Notes under the pieces: generated by a model
What the model was told of the DNA's origin: nothing
The model's database searches: none
Seen by the model: only the letters and a program-made list of their open reading frames with translations
Shown here: positions 35,683 through 44,350 of the stretch, one piece after another
Layout: every line of letters begins with the position of its first letter
Position numbering within the stretch: the first letter of the stretch is position 1
Translations under genes and position numbers: made by a program
DNA from: Paenibacillus thermotolerans
Lineage (GTDB): Bacteria; Bacillota; Bacilli; Paenibacillales; YIM-B00363
Direction: 5' to 3'
DNA length: 64,000 bases
NCBI RefSeq assembly: GCF_028745515.1
Contig: NZ_JAQZSG010000004.1
Span: 1-64,000 of the forward strand

Positions 35683-35732
35683 AAGCAGACCGCAGTGTGC
35701 GAACCACACTGCTGTTTGCTTTTCATTTTTTT
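35683..35732 (+). terminator. terminator hairpin in the kinase-gene leader
   Basis: GCAGTGTG pairs with CACACTGC, extended by AAGCAGAC with GTTTGCTT, and followed by TTTTCATTTTTTT. It may simply end the methyltransferase transcript, but it lies downstream of the TTGACC/TATACT promoter, so it could also attenuate the kinase gene. Confidence 0.8.
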
Positions 35733-35755
35733 CGAGAGGATATGAGAGGCCGAAC

Positions 35756-37408
35756 ATGGAAAAGAGCGGGGAACGGAGGTTTGCTGAGGGAGATTGCATT
35801 GAGGAACGTTACCGGATCCTCAAACCGATCGGAGAAGGGGGAATGGGACGCGTATATTTGGCGGAAGATTTAAGGCTGTCCGGTCAGCGGTGGGCGGTGA
35901 AGTGGATTCCGTGGGACGAATACGACCCCGATCAGCCGCTGAAGGAAGCGAAGATGATGATCGATTTGCAGCATCCTTCTCTCCCCAGAATCGTTGATTT
36001 TATTCCGATGAAGGAGGAGGGAGGCTGCTGCCTCGTAATGGACTATTTGGCGGGCGAGACGCTGCTGGCGCGATCGGCTTCCTGCGGACATACGCTGCCG
36101 TGGCAAACGGTCGCCGAATACGCTGTGCAGCTTTGCGATCTGTTGCATTATTTGCACAGTCTGGACTCCCCCATTGTGTTTCGGGACGTAAAGCCGTCCA
36201 ATGTCATCGTCGGACATGACGGCAGCGTGAAGCTGGTCGATTTCGGCATCGCGCGAACGTATAAAGCCGGTAAAGAAACGGATACGGTACATATCGGCTC
36301 GGTCGGCTTCGCCGCTCCGGAGCTGCTCGCCAACCGCCAGACGGACCGGCGGGCCGACTTGTACTCGCTAGGCTCGCTGATGTATTTCCTGCTTTGCGGA
36401 GGCCAGTATTATAATTTTACGAAAATTCCGCTGGAGCAGGCTGCGCATTCGATCCCGTCCGAGCTGGCCGTCGTCGTTCGAACGCTGCTCGACGAAGATC
36501 CCGACGGGCGGTATAGCGATGCGTTGGCGGCCAAGAGGGCGCTAGCCGAGGTGCTCGCCGAGTATGAGCGGCTCACCTTTTCCGAAGAGAACGACGGTAT
36601 GAAGCATGCGGCTTTACATGACGGGACTCGTTTTGCCTCCGTATCGGGAAAGCGAACGGTCGTAGCCGTGTGCGGGCTTTTTCCCGGGGCCGGAGCGACC
36701 TTTGTATCCGTGGCGCTTGCCAAGCTGCTGGCGGAACGCCGCCTCCGGGTCGCGTACGTCGAATGCCCTTGGCAAAAGGGGGACGCAATGCTTGCGATGC
36801 GGAGCGAAGCCCAAGGCACCGGAAGCAGCTGGCAGGAGGGGACGCTTACTTGGAATTTGACTGCGGAGCGGTATGAGCCGGGCCAAAGGCCGCATTCGCC
36901 GGAAAGCATATACAAGCTTTTATTTGAGATGAAAGCGGATTTGTACATAATCGATGTGTCGTCCGAAGCGGATGAGCAGGCGATGGAGACGATTATCGAG
37001 ATGGCGGACGAAACGGTGGCCGTCGTGGCTCCCGATCCTTCATTGCTCCGCAGAGCGAAAACAACGGAAAACTGGAGCAGAATCAAAGAAAAGAGCTCGA
37101 GCGGCCGGCTCCGTTGGGTGGCGAACCGCGTTCCGGGAACGGCAAGAATCCCCGATTTTTATCGCTTGTTTTCTCAAAAGCCCGACTGTACGATAGCCGA
37201 ATTTCCATATGATCTGGTCGTTTCGGCGAAATGGAAGGGCAGGTGGGCGCAAGAGGATCCGGCGGTGCGCCCGGCGCTCGAGCATGCGCTGCAGCCGTTG
37301 GCGGATTCAATAGCGCCGCACGACGGCAGAAGAGAAGGCTTTGCCGCGTCTGCCAAAAAGTGGCTTGTCAACGGATGGCGAATGGACTATAATAAACACA
37401 AATCTTAA
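35756..37408 (+). CDS. soluble Ser/Thr protein kinase fused to a ParA/MinD-like domain
   Basis: 550 residues. The kinase (about 18-275) has the glycine loop GEGGMGRVY, Lys in WAVKWI, the catalytic loop FRDVKPSNVIV (F replaces the usual His), the DFG motif VDFGIA and APE region FAAPEL. No membrane helix or PASTA domain, so it is cytoplasmic. Residues ~300-510 resemble ParA/MinD ATPases, but the Walker A region reads CGLFPGAGATFVSVAL: both Walker lysines are absent, so this half probably does not hydrolyse ATP. It heads the Tad locus and likely phosphorylates proteins read by the FHA protein at 45503. GAGAGG precedes the ATG. Confidence 0.88.
   Translation: MEKSGERRFAEGDCIEERYRILKPIGEGGMGRVYLAEDLRLSGQRWAVKWIPWDEYDPDQPLKEAKMMIDLQHPSLPRIVDFIPMKEEGGCCLVMDYLAGETLLARSASCGHTLPWQTVAEYAVQLCDLLHYLHSLDSPIVFRDVKPSNVIVGHDGSVKLVDFGIARTYKAGKETDTVHIGSVGFAAPELLANRQTDRRADLYSLGSLMYFLLCGGQYYNFTKIPLEQAAHSIPSELAVVVRTLLDEDPDGRYSDALAAKRALAEVLAEYERLTFSEENDGMKHAALHDGTRFASVSGKRTVVAVCGLFPGAGATFVSVALAKLLAERRLRVAYVECPWQKGDAMLAMRSEAQGTGSSWQEGTLTWNLTAERYEPGQRPHSPESIYKLLFEMKADLYIIDVSSEADEQAMETIIEMADETVAVVAPDPSLLRRAKTTENWSRIKEKSSSGRLRWVANRVPGTARIPDFYRLFSQKPDCTIAEFPYDLVVSAKWKGRWAQEDPAVRPALEHALQPLADSIAPHDGRREGFAASAKKWLVNGWRMDYNKHKS
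37365..37393 (+). promoter_or_regulatory. promoter of the tad operon
   Basis: TTGTCA, exactly 17 bases, TATAAT, inside the last codons of the kinase gene. The predicted start is near 37400, 25 bases before a terminator hairpin and ~93 bases before tadZ. Confidence 0.78.
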
Positions 37409-37424
37409 TATGATGTGAATGCGG

Positions 37425-37464
37425 AAGCACCGCTGACCACTTTAGGTCTGCGTGTGCTTTTTTT
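37425..37464 (+). terminator. terminator hairpin in the tad leader
   Basis: AAGCAC-CGC-T-GACC pairs with GGTC-T-GCG-T-GTGCTT and runs into seven T. It stands between the tad promoter and the AAAGGAGG ribosome site of tadZ, so the operon needs read-through or antitermination unless another promoter exists. Confidence 0.82.
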
Positions 37465-37492
37465 GTTGTACGGAAAGGAGGAGACGGCAAGC

Positions 37493-38569
37493 TTGGCCAG
37501 AAGGATCATCGCCATTTGCGACCCTGATTTGGATTATGCGGTAAGAGTCGCGAACGCCGCCAACCGGGCGGAAGGGAGGAGGAATGTCGAGGTCGTCGCA
37601 TTCGGCGACCCAAAGGCGCTGTGGGAATACGGCTCGCAGGAACGGCCGTCGCTAGTAGCCGTTCACGAACTGTGGAAGCATTCCGTGAATGAGGCGATCG
37701 CATTGGCCCCTGTCGTATGGCTGTCGGAAAGCAAGTCCGCTTTAAGAAGCGCGGAAGCGGTTGTGTTCAAGTACCAAGCGGTACCCGAGTTAATCGACGC
37801 CTTGTGCAAAGCCGGAGGGATTGAAGACTTGTCTTCAGGCGAGGGAGCCGGCCGGAAGAGCGTTTCGGTAGCGGTCTGGTCCGCAGGCGGCGGAACGGGA
37901 AAGTCGACGCTTACGGCATTGCTGGCGGAGGAATGGCTTCGGTCCGCGGGAGGAGGAGTGTTTTGCCTAAGCTTGGAAGCGGGCGCTTCCGTTTCGACGT
38001 GGCTTCAAGACGAAGGACGGCATGATATGTCCGCATGGCTATACGAGCTGAAAAGCGGCCGGCAGGATCGGCTGAAGAACGCGTTGGACGGCGCCGCTTG
38101 GAGACGAGTGGAGCATTTCGGCAGCGACGGCTTGCTTCGGGAAACCGCTCAGATGGCGAAGCAAGACGCCTCAGCATTAATTCGTTTCTTAACGGGTCAT
38201 GAAGGCTGCCGCGCGGTGTTCATCGATTGCGACCACGGCTGGAGCGGGCGAAACGAAGCCGCATGGGAGGAGTGCGACTTTATCGTTTGCATAACGAATG
38301 ACGAGCCTGTTTGTTCGGCGAAGACGAACAAGTGGCTGCGGGAGTGGCCGGGCTGGCAGGAAACCGGCGTTTACCGAAGGAAAGCGGTTTTCGTCAACAA
38401 TAAGGTTTTGCCCGGCGCCGCATTGCGAGAACCGAGAAGCGGATATGATCTTCCGTATATCCCGGAGTGGAAGCAATCGGCAGACCGTTCCGTCCATCGG
38501 TATCCGTCGTACCATCAAATATTGAGACAGCTGGTGCTCCGATTCGGGGGCGGCAGGGGCGGCGTATGA
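37493..38569 (+). CDS. TadZ/CpaE-like ParA-family localisation ATPase
   Basis: 358 residues. An N-terminal receiver-like domain (IIAICDPDLDYAVRVANAAN) is followed by a ParA-type ATPase with an intact deviant Walker A (SAGGGTGKST, ~130-139) and FIDCDHGWSG as Walker B. TadZ/CpaE place the Tad pilus machine at a cell pole. The TTG at 37493 is preferred because AAAGGAGG lies 11 bases upstream; a longer frame from 37415 would run through the terminator. Compare the Walker-dead domain on the kinase upstream. Overlaps tadA by four bases. Confidence 0.85.
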   Translation: MARRIIAICDPDLDYAVRVANAANRAEGRRNVEVVAFGDPKALWEYGSQERPSLVAVHELWKHSVNEAIALAPVVWLSESKSALRSAEAVVFKYQAVPELIDALCKAGGIEDLSSGEGAGRKSVSVAVWSAGGGTGKSTLTALLAEEWLRSAGGGVFCLSLEAGASVSTWLQDEGRHDMSAWLYELKSGRQDRLKNALDGAAWRRVEHFGSDGLLRETAQMAKQDASALIRFLTGHEGCRAVFIDCDHGWSGRNEAAWEECDFIVCITNDEPVCSAKTNKWLREWPGWQETGVYRRKAVFVNNKVLPGAALREPRSGYDLPYIPEWKQSADRSVHRYPSYHQILRQLVLRFGGGRGGV

Positions 38570-39759
38570 TTTCGGAAGAGTGGATTCGCAGCGTTCGGGA
38601 TGAAATAAGGAGCACGCTCGATTTCGCCGAGCATGTTCCCGAAGAGGAGCTCATGGAAGAGATCGAGCGGGTTGTTTCTTCGATCGCAAAAGTGCAGCTT
38701 TGGACGTCGGAAGAGCGGCTCGGCGTCGTCAGGCGCGTGTTTCATACGTTTCGCGGATTGGACGTCATTCAAGCTTTGGTGGACGATCCGACGGTAACGG
38801 AAATTATGGTCAACTCTCATGATGAAATATTTTTCGAGCGCAACGGGGTGATGCATGCGTATCCGCATCGGTTCGAATCGAGGGAACGCTTGGAGGACAT
38901 CATCCACGGCATCGTATCGAAGGTGAACCGAACGGTGAACGAATCGTCGCCGATTGTGGATGCAAGGCTGCCGGACGGGTCGAGAGTGAACGTCGTTATG
39001 CCGCCTGTCGCTCTGAAAGGGCCCGCTCTGACGATTCGCAAATTTCCGGAGCGTCAGTTGACGATGGCGGATTTGATCGGGATGGGGGCGATTACCGAGG
39101 AAGGTGCCGCTTTTCTTCAGCGGGCGGTCGTACGGAAATGCAATATATTTGTCAGCGGCGGGACCGGCTCGGGAAAGACGACGCTGCTCAACGTGCTCGC
39201 CCAATGGATTCCGGAGCAGGAGAGAGTCGTCACGATTGAGGATTCCGCCGAACTGCAGCTGCGAACGGTGAAAAATGTCGTTTCGATGGAAACCCGCAAC
39301 CCGAATACGGAAGGCAAGGGGGAAATCACCATCCGCCAATTGATTCGAGCTTCGCTTCGCATGCGTCCGAACCGGATTATCGTCGGAGAGGTTCGCGGAG
39401 CGGAGGCGCTCGATATGCTGCAAGCGATGAATACGGGTCATGAAGGCTCCTTATCGACGGGGCATGCCAATTCGGTCCGCGATATGCTGAGCCGGCTGGA
39501 AACGATGGTGCTGAGCGGGGCCGAGCTGCCGCTTGAGGTGATCAGAAGCCAGATTGCGTCGTCCCTGCACGTTATCGTTCATTTGGGGAGACGAAGCGAT
39601 TACTCCCGTAAAGTGATCGAAGTTACAGAGCTTGAGGGGCTCATGGGCGGAGATTATGTGCTCAATCCGTTGTTTCGGCTGATGGAAACCGATTCGCCTG
39701 AAGGGAGGAAAGAAACATTACAGCCGACAGGAAATCGAGTGAAAAGGTTGTTCCAGTAA
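38566..39759 (+). CDS. tadA: Tad pilus assembly ATPase TadA (CpaF family)
   Basis: 397 residues, secretion ATPase. N-terminal domain IVSSIAK, DVIQALVDDPTVTEIMVNS and FERNGVMHAYPHRFES; Walker A GGTGSGKTTLLN; Walker B RIIVGEVRGAEA preceded by the Asp-box VVTIEDSAEL; His-box GHEGSLSTGHANS. It powers Tad/Flp pilus extension and retraction as a hexamer on the inner side of the membrane. Start ATG overlaps the tadZ stop (ATGA). Confidence 0.95.
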   Translation: MISEEWIRSVRDEIRSTLDFAEHVPEEELMEEIERVVSSIAKVQLWTSEERLGVVRRVFHTFRGLDVIQALVDDPTVTEIMVNSHDEIFFERNGVMHAYPHRFESRERLEDIIHGIVSKVNRTVNESSPIVDARLPDGSRVNVVMPPVALKGPALTIRKFPERQLTMADLIGMGAITEEGAAFLQRAVVRKCNIFVSGGTGSGKTTLLNVLAQWIPEQERVVTIEDSAELQLRTVKNVVSMETRNPNTEGKGEITIRQLIRASLRMRPNRIIVGEVRGAEALDMLQAMNTGHEGSLSTGHANSVRDMLSRLETMVLSGAELPLEVIRSQIASSLHVIVHLGRRSDYSRKVIEVTELEGLMGGDYVLNPLFRLMETDSPEGRKETLQPTGNRVKRLFQ

Positions 39760-40490
39760 TTTCGTTTTATCATTACGGCTTGCGGCGGAGAGCGGTGTCC
39801 TGCGGAACGGGTGCAGCGATCGGTTTTACGATCGGAATGCTGTTCTACGACTCTGTTTTATTTTCCCTGGCGCTGTCGGTGATCGGGGGCTTTCTCGTTT
39901 CGAGAGACGGCACCCGGCATGTAACGTCCAGGAAAAAGCTGCTCGCCGCGCAATTTGAACACGCGCTGCAGTCGATTTCGTCGAATTTGTTTGCCGGCAA
40001 ATCGATGGAGAATGCAATCGCGAGCGCAGCTCTCGATTTACGGCTGATGTATGCCGGACAATCTCCATACCTTGTCGTGGAGCTCGAAAGAATCAAGCGT
40101 ATGCTGGAACACGGCATTCCGATCGAGCAAGCGCTTGATGATTTTGGAAGACGGCTGCAAATTGCGGATATTGCGGATTGGATCGATGTGTTTCGCACGG
40201 CCAAACGTTCCGGAGGCGACCTGCTCGCGGTTATGCGCCATACATCCAGAGCGATCGGCGAAAAAATGGATTTAGAGCGGGAGCTGGCCGTCATGGTGGC
40301 GGGCAAACGCTTCGAATCGAATGTGCTCGCGGTCGTCCCGCTGCTGCTTTTGGCCGGACTTAAACTCGGCTCGCCCGATTATATGGCGCCGCTTTACGAA
40401 GGCGCCGGCAGATTCATTATGACAGGCGCTTTATTGACGCTTTTATTCAGCTTTTATTTGACTAGAAGATTTATGAGGTTCGAGCTATGA
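39717..40490 (+). CDS. tadB: TadB-like inner-membrane platform protein
   Basis: About 257 residues from an ATT start at 39717, or 236 from TTG at 39780. The TTG has no ribosome site; the ATT lies eight bases after GGGAGG and keeps SFYHYGLRRR in frame, resembling the Tyr-rich N-termini of related proteins. The T2SF domain is LLAAQFEHALQSISSNLFAG ... EQALDDFGRRLQIADI, with membrane helices near 35-65 and 210-250. TadB and TadC form the platform on which TadA turns. The 43-bp overlap with tadA is unusual. Confidence 0.8.
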   Translation: MTADRKSSEKVVPVISFYHYGLRRRAVSCGTGAAIGFTIGMLFYDSVLFSLALSVIGGFLVSRDGTRHVTSRKKLLAAQFEHALQSISSNLFAGKSMENAIASAALDLRLMYAGQSPYLVVELERIKRMLEHGIPIEQALDDFGRRLQIADIADWIDVFRTAKRSGGDLLAVMRHTSRAIGEKMDLERELAVMVAGKRFESNVLAVVPLLLLAGLKLGSPDYMAPLYEGAGRFIMTGALLTLLFSFYLTRRFMRFEL

Positions 40491-41269
40491 ACATGCAGTC
40501 TGTGGCAGAAGCAATGATAGCGATAAGCATGCGGGTAAATGAACGTTTGAGAATAACGGAAGCCATCGCCGTACACGCGCCGGGAATCGTGCGATCGGTA
40601 ACGATTTTATACGGCAAAGGCGAAAGAGGCGGCGCTCCGCTGCAGCGCTGGACGGCAACGGTTACGGCGGCTTGCGGCTGCGGTCTTCTTTTTGCAATCG
40701 GAGCGTCTCTCCTATTTCAGGATGCGGCCTTTTCTTGGTTCGGTGCTGCATTTTTCGCGTTGGTACCGCTCTTGATGTGGAAGGATTTGGAGCGGAGGAC
40801 GAAAGAGCGCCACAGAGCGTTCGTCTCGGAGCTTCCGGTTTTCGTTCATAAGATGTCGCTGCTGATCGGTGCGGGAGAAACGGTGCAGGGCGCTTGGGTT
40901 CGCGCTTCGCTGCCGTCCGTAAGGCATTCGGCTCATCCGCTGTACGAGCAGCTGGAGCGGATGCGCAACGAGCTGAACCAATCGGTCCCGTTCGCAAGAG
41001 CGCTGGAGCTATTCTCTCAAAGATGCGGCATTCCGGAAGTCAGTTTCCTGGTAACGACTACGCTGATGAACTATAGACGGGGAGGCGAGGCGTTTGCCGC
41101 CGTTTTGCAGCAAACGGGCAGAACGATGATTGAGAAGAAACGCGCACTAATGAAGACGATGGGTGAAGAGGCGTCGACCAAAATGGTGTTTCCGATGGTG
41201 CTTATTTTTGGGGCGATGATGTGCGTGGTCGCCGCGCCGGCCGTCATGTTGATGGGCAATTCATTATAA
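40487..41269 (+). CDS. tadC: TadC-like inner-membrane platform protein
   Basis: 260 residues. Membrane helices near 63-83 (CGCGLLFAIGASLLFQ) and 90-105, then the T2SF domain (ELPVFVHKMSLLIGAGETV ... FARALELFSQRCGIPEVSFL), and a final helix (MVFPMVLIFGAMMCVVAAP). Pairs with TadB. ATG overlaps the tadB stop (ATGA). Confidence 0.9.
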   Translation: MNMQSVAEAMIAISMRVNERLRITEAIAVHAPGIVRSVTILYGKGERGGAPLQRWTATVTAACGCGLLFAIGASLLFQDAAFSWFGAAFFALVPLLMWKDLERRTKERHRAFVSELPVFVHKMSLLIGAGETVQGAWVRASLPSVRHSAHPLYEQLERMRNELNQSVPFARALELFSQRCGIPEVSFLVTTTLMNYRRGGEAFAAVLQQTGRTMIEKKRALMKTMGEEASTKMVFPMVLIFGAMMCVVAAPAVMLMGNSL

Positions 41270-41283
41270 GGGAGGAAAAAAGC

Positions 41284-41493
41284 ATGATGAACAAAGTTCG
41301 GAATTGGGGCAACCGGTTTTGGAAGGATGAAGAAGGCATCGGTACTCTGGAAATGCTGCTGATCGTTGCCATTATACTCGTTATTGCGATAGCGTTTCGC
41401 AAATGGATTATGAAGTGGGTGAACGATTTATTCCAAAAGACGCAAGGGCAAGTCACCAATACGATCAACGACAATACGATTCAGCTTCCGTAA
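41284..41493 (+). CDS. Flp1-like type IVb pilin
   Basis: 69 residues. The class III-type signal is EEGIGTLEMLLIVAIIL: cleavage after Gly with Glu at +5 and a single hydrophobic helix, and a short polar tail (FQKTQGQVTNTINDNTIQLP), as in Flp pilins. It is the probable major pilin of the Tad pilus, processed by TadV. AGGGAGGAAA precedes the ATG at 41284. Its stop codon shares one base with the start of the next gene. Confidence 0.9.
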   Translation: MMNKVRNWGNRFWKDEEGIGTLEMLLIVAIILVIAIAFRKWIMKWVNDLFQKTQGQVTNTINDNTIQLP

Positions 41494-42512
41494 TGGGCTT
41501 CCGTGTCGCCGGACCGTTGCGCAGCGAACGGGGCAGCGCTTCGATCGAATCCGTATTCGTGCTGCCGAGTCTATTCCTTATTACGTTACTGTTGATGCTG
41601 GGTGCCGTTTACGCCATGCAAAGCGGCTGGACGTACTCCTCCGCAGCGATTGCGGCGGACAGGACGGCGCACGCTTGGGATAACAGCTACAAGCACGCCG
41701 TTACCGGGATGTATGTTCCGCTCCAGCAAGATCCGCTGTATTGGCGGCTGCTACATGACGGTGCGGAAAGCTGGTTTTATCCGAGCGATGCCGAGTATAC
41801 CGCAAGCGTTGATTTTCCTGATGGCGTACAAGCAGCGTCGTCGCTGACCCAGAAGAAACTGGCGAGGAGCGCCGAGGTGTTCGCGGGCGAGCTTTACGGA
41901 AGCGTCTCGTATTTGAATCAAGGCTGGAGCAGGAAGGCAATCGTTGAAACGGCTCACCCGTTTCGTGCGCCGACGTTATTCGGCATCCGGTGGAACCGGC
42001 TGACGGCCGGAAAGTCGGAGGAAACGATCGTTGAGCCGGCGGAATACATTCGAAATATTGAACTTGTGCGCTCGTATTTGATGATGATCGAGCAGAAGTG
42101 GGACATGGGGACGATTCGCAACGCATTGTCTCCGTTTCTGGATCGTACGAACGATTCGCCCGCTAAGGGCAGAGAGCTGCATTTCTCCGTTCATGCGGAA
42201 GCGGTCCGTTATCTCAGAACGCTTGTCCGAGGGAGGGAATCAAGATTTACGACCGGGGAAACCGGAACTTGGCGTCTGGTCGATGCGCTCGACGGGCAGG
42301 GCATAGCGCATCAGGCGTACCTAGGGGCGAAAAGCCTAAACACGGATATGCGAACACAGCTTTTGAAGGATGTGGAGTTGCTGCGCAAAGGAAAAGTAAA
42401 GGGGGTTGTGTGGCATTTCTTCCGAAGAACGGGAACCGATTCGGCCGGCCCGAACGCCGCTTTGCGAAAAGAGCTCGAAAAATACGGCATCGCAATTATC
42501 GTTCACGAATAA
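41493..42512 (+). CDS. TadE-like pseudopilin (large)
   Basis: 339 residues. Pilin-like N-terminus ERGSASIESVFVLPSLFLI followed by a hydrophobic run (LITLLLMLGAVYAM), then a ~290-residue extracellular domain with no family I recognise (SWFYPSDAEYTASVDFPDG). TadE-like proteins are minor pilins needed for Tad pilus assembly. Starts at the overlapping ATG 41493; its 3' end overlaps the next frame by more than 100 bp. Confidence 0.8.
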   Translation: MGFRVAGPLRSERGSASIESVFVLPSLFLITLLLMLGAVYAMQSGWTYSSAAIAADRTAHAWDNSYKHAVTGMYVPLQQDPLYWRLLHDGAESWFYPSDAEYTASVDFPDGVQAASSLTQKKLARSAEVFAGELYGSVSYLNQGWSRKAIVETAHPFRAPTLFGIRWNRLTAGKSEETIVEPAEYIRNIELVRSYLMMIEQKWDMGTIRNALSPFLDRTNDSPAKGRELHFSVHAEAVRYLRTLVRGRESRFTTGETGTWRLVDALDGQGIAHQAYLGAKSLNTDMRTQLLKDVELLRKGKVKGVVWHFFRRTGTDSAGPNAALRKELEKYGIAIIVHE

Positions 42513-44337
42513 CGGAAAGAAGCGCCTCGATGAGCGAGGCGGAGTCTCGGTATATTTGCTGATCGTCATGGTTTCGCTCCTATTATTTTTTGCGCTTCTT
42601 CTTGATATCGTGAGGCTGCAGATGGCGCAAGCGGAGACGGAGGAAGCCGCGCGCGCATCCGGCCGGTCGTTGCTGTCCAGGTTTAATCCGCAGCTGCTTA
42701 CCTACGGTTTGTTCGGAAGCGGCTGGACCGAGCAGCAGCTGGACCAAACGCTCAAGGCCGTGATTAGGAGCGATTCATCGGATTTGTTTGACGGAAAGGT
42801 GCGCAAAGATCGGATCGTTGCGGAGCCGCTTTACCATTTGGGCGATCATACCGTATTTCGAAGACAAGTGCTTGAGAAAATGAAGTATTTGGCGGGAATC
42901 GAGTTTACTAGGGAAGTAAGAGACAAAATATCGCGCAGCAAGCAGCAAATTGCCCAGGCGCAGCAATTTGCCCAGCTGTCCCAGCGGCTCGAGGCTTTGC
43001 TTAAGGAACGGGAGCGGGAGCTTGATTCCGCATGGGAAATTGCCCAAACGCTGGTGCAAACCGCCCTGCTTACATCCGGAAACGATGAAATGAAAGAAAG
43101 CGATACCGCCGAATTGCAGCGGCTGCTAAACGCGCTTACCGATCACATGCACAAAGCTCAAGAAAGCAACGACCGGTTGCGGCTTGAACTGAGCCAATCG
43201 CAGTCGAAAGGAAGCCGGCCGCCGGCGGAGGATGCCGTTGTTCCTCACGTCAGCGTGCTTCCGGAAGATTACTTCAGACAGTATCTCGTTAAAGCCGGCT
43301 CCGTTGTTTCGCTATTCGGAGCGGCGGCAACGGCGGCTAGAAACGGCGACGGCGAGGGGACGGAAGCCGCCAGGGCAAGGCTTGCGGATTTCGCAAGCGG
43401 CTGGTTGTCCGTGAAAGCGAAAGAGGAGGAGAAACGCCAACGGGAACAAAGCAAAGTAAGGCAGCTGCAAGCCGATGAAAAAAACAAAATGGATCGTGAA
43501 GTAAAGCAAGCGGCGGAGCTGATCAAGGACGGTTGTTTGCCGACGGGCACGACGGAATACGCCAATGTGACGGAGGCATACCGTAAGCTGGAGGGCAAAG
43601 CCGGGTTGTATCAAAAATACAAGGAATACAACGAGCACCTTTCTTCCGGCGGGATTACCGAGATGGAATGGGATGACGGGCAAACGTTCGGTCTTCAGTC
43701 GTTAACGATGCTAAGCACAATCAGCGAAATGGCTGAGGACATAAGGGACGAAGTGCTAGTAAACGAATTTGCATTAACTTTTTTTACGCACCGCACATGG
43801 GACAACATGAAATATCCTCTTCGAATTTCACCGGATATCGGAGACCGCGCAAGCCATGTACTGAAAAATCAAGAAGCGGAGTACATCCTCTACGGCTTTC
43901 CCAACTGCATGTTGAATTTGAGCGCCGCGCATACCGAGGTGTTCGGACTGCGCATGGCGATTCGAACCATAGAGGCGCTGATGGAGCCGAAGCAGGCGGC
44001 CGCCGGTTCCCCGATTTTGGTTCTGCTTGCGGCTATGACCGAAGGAGCGAAGCGGGGACACGCGGATACGGTTAAGCTGCTGTCGGGGGAATACGTAGAT
44101 TTACCGTTATTACCCGGAGTTGTCATGAGCTACAAGGATCATCTCCGTCTGTTTTATATGCTGCACAGCCGCGACGCTTCCGTATTATCCCGGATGCAGG
44201 CTTTAATCGAATTGAATACGACGGCCGACTTAATGAAGCATTATACGGCCGTTCGAATAAAGGCGAGGTCTTCGCCGAATGTATGGGTGTTGAAAGGGAT
44301 CGCGGAAATAGGGAGAGAGGCGGTCGTTTCTTATTAA
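42406..44337 (+). CDS. TadG/DUF5702-like surface protein
   Basis: About 643 residues if the TTG at 42406 is used. The pilin-like motif is DERGGVSVYLLIVMVSLLLF at ~42-62, then a long extracellular part rich in charged coiled-coil sequence (SRSKQQIAQAQQFAQ-type and KAKEEEKRQREQSKVRQLQADEKNK). No ATG, GTG or TTG with a good ribosome site lies near the pilin motif, so the true start is uncertain and may sit inside the overlap. Family assignment from memory. Confidence 0.72.
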   Translation: MCGISSEEREPIRPARTPLCEKSSKNTASQLSFTNNGKKRLDERGGVSVYLLIVMVSLLLFFALLLDIVRLQMAQAETEEAARASGRSLLSRFNPQLLTYGLFGSGWTEQQLDQTLKAVIRSDSSDLFDGKVRKDRIVAEPLYHLGDHTVFRRQVLEKMKYLAGIEFTREVRDKISRSKQQIAQAQQFAQLSQRLEALLKERERELDSAWEIAQTLVQTALLTSGNDEMKESDTAELQRLLNALTDHMHKAQESNDRLRLELSQSQSKGSRPPAEDAVVPHVSVLPEDYFRQYLVKAGSVVSLFGAAATAARNGDGEGTEAARARLADFASGWLSVKAKEEEKRQREQSKVRQLQADEKNKMDREVKQAAELIKDGCLPTGTTEYANVTEAYRKLEGKAGLYQKYKEYNEHLSSGGITEMEWDDGQTFGLQSLTMLSTISEMAEDIRDEVLVNEFALTFFTHRTWDNMKYPLRISPDIGDRASHVLKNQEAEYILYGFPNCMLNLSAAHTEVFGLRMAIRTIEALMEPKQAAAGSPILVLLAAMTEGAKRGHADTVKLLSGEYVDLPLLPGVVMSYKDHLRLFYMLHSRDASVLSRMQALIELNTTADLMKHYTAVRIKARSSPNVWVLKGIAEIGREAVVSY

Positions 44338-44350
44338 TGCTCCGATTCTT

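Noticed and set aside
42529-42562. Short ATG frame after the TadE-like gene
   Set aside because: It stops after ten codons and lies inside the TadG-like frame; it is not a gene.
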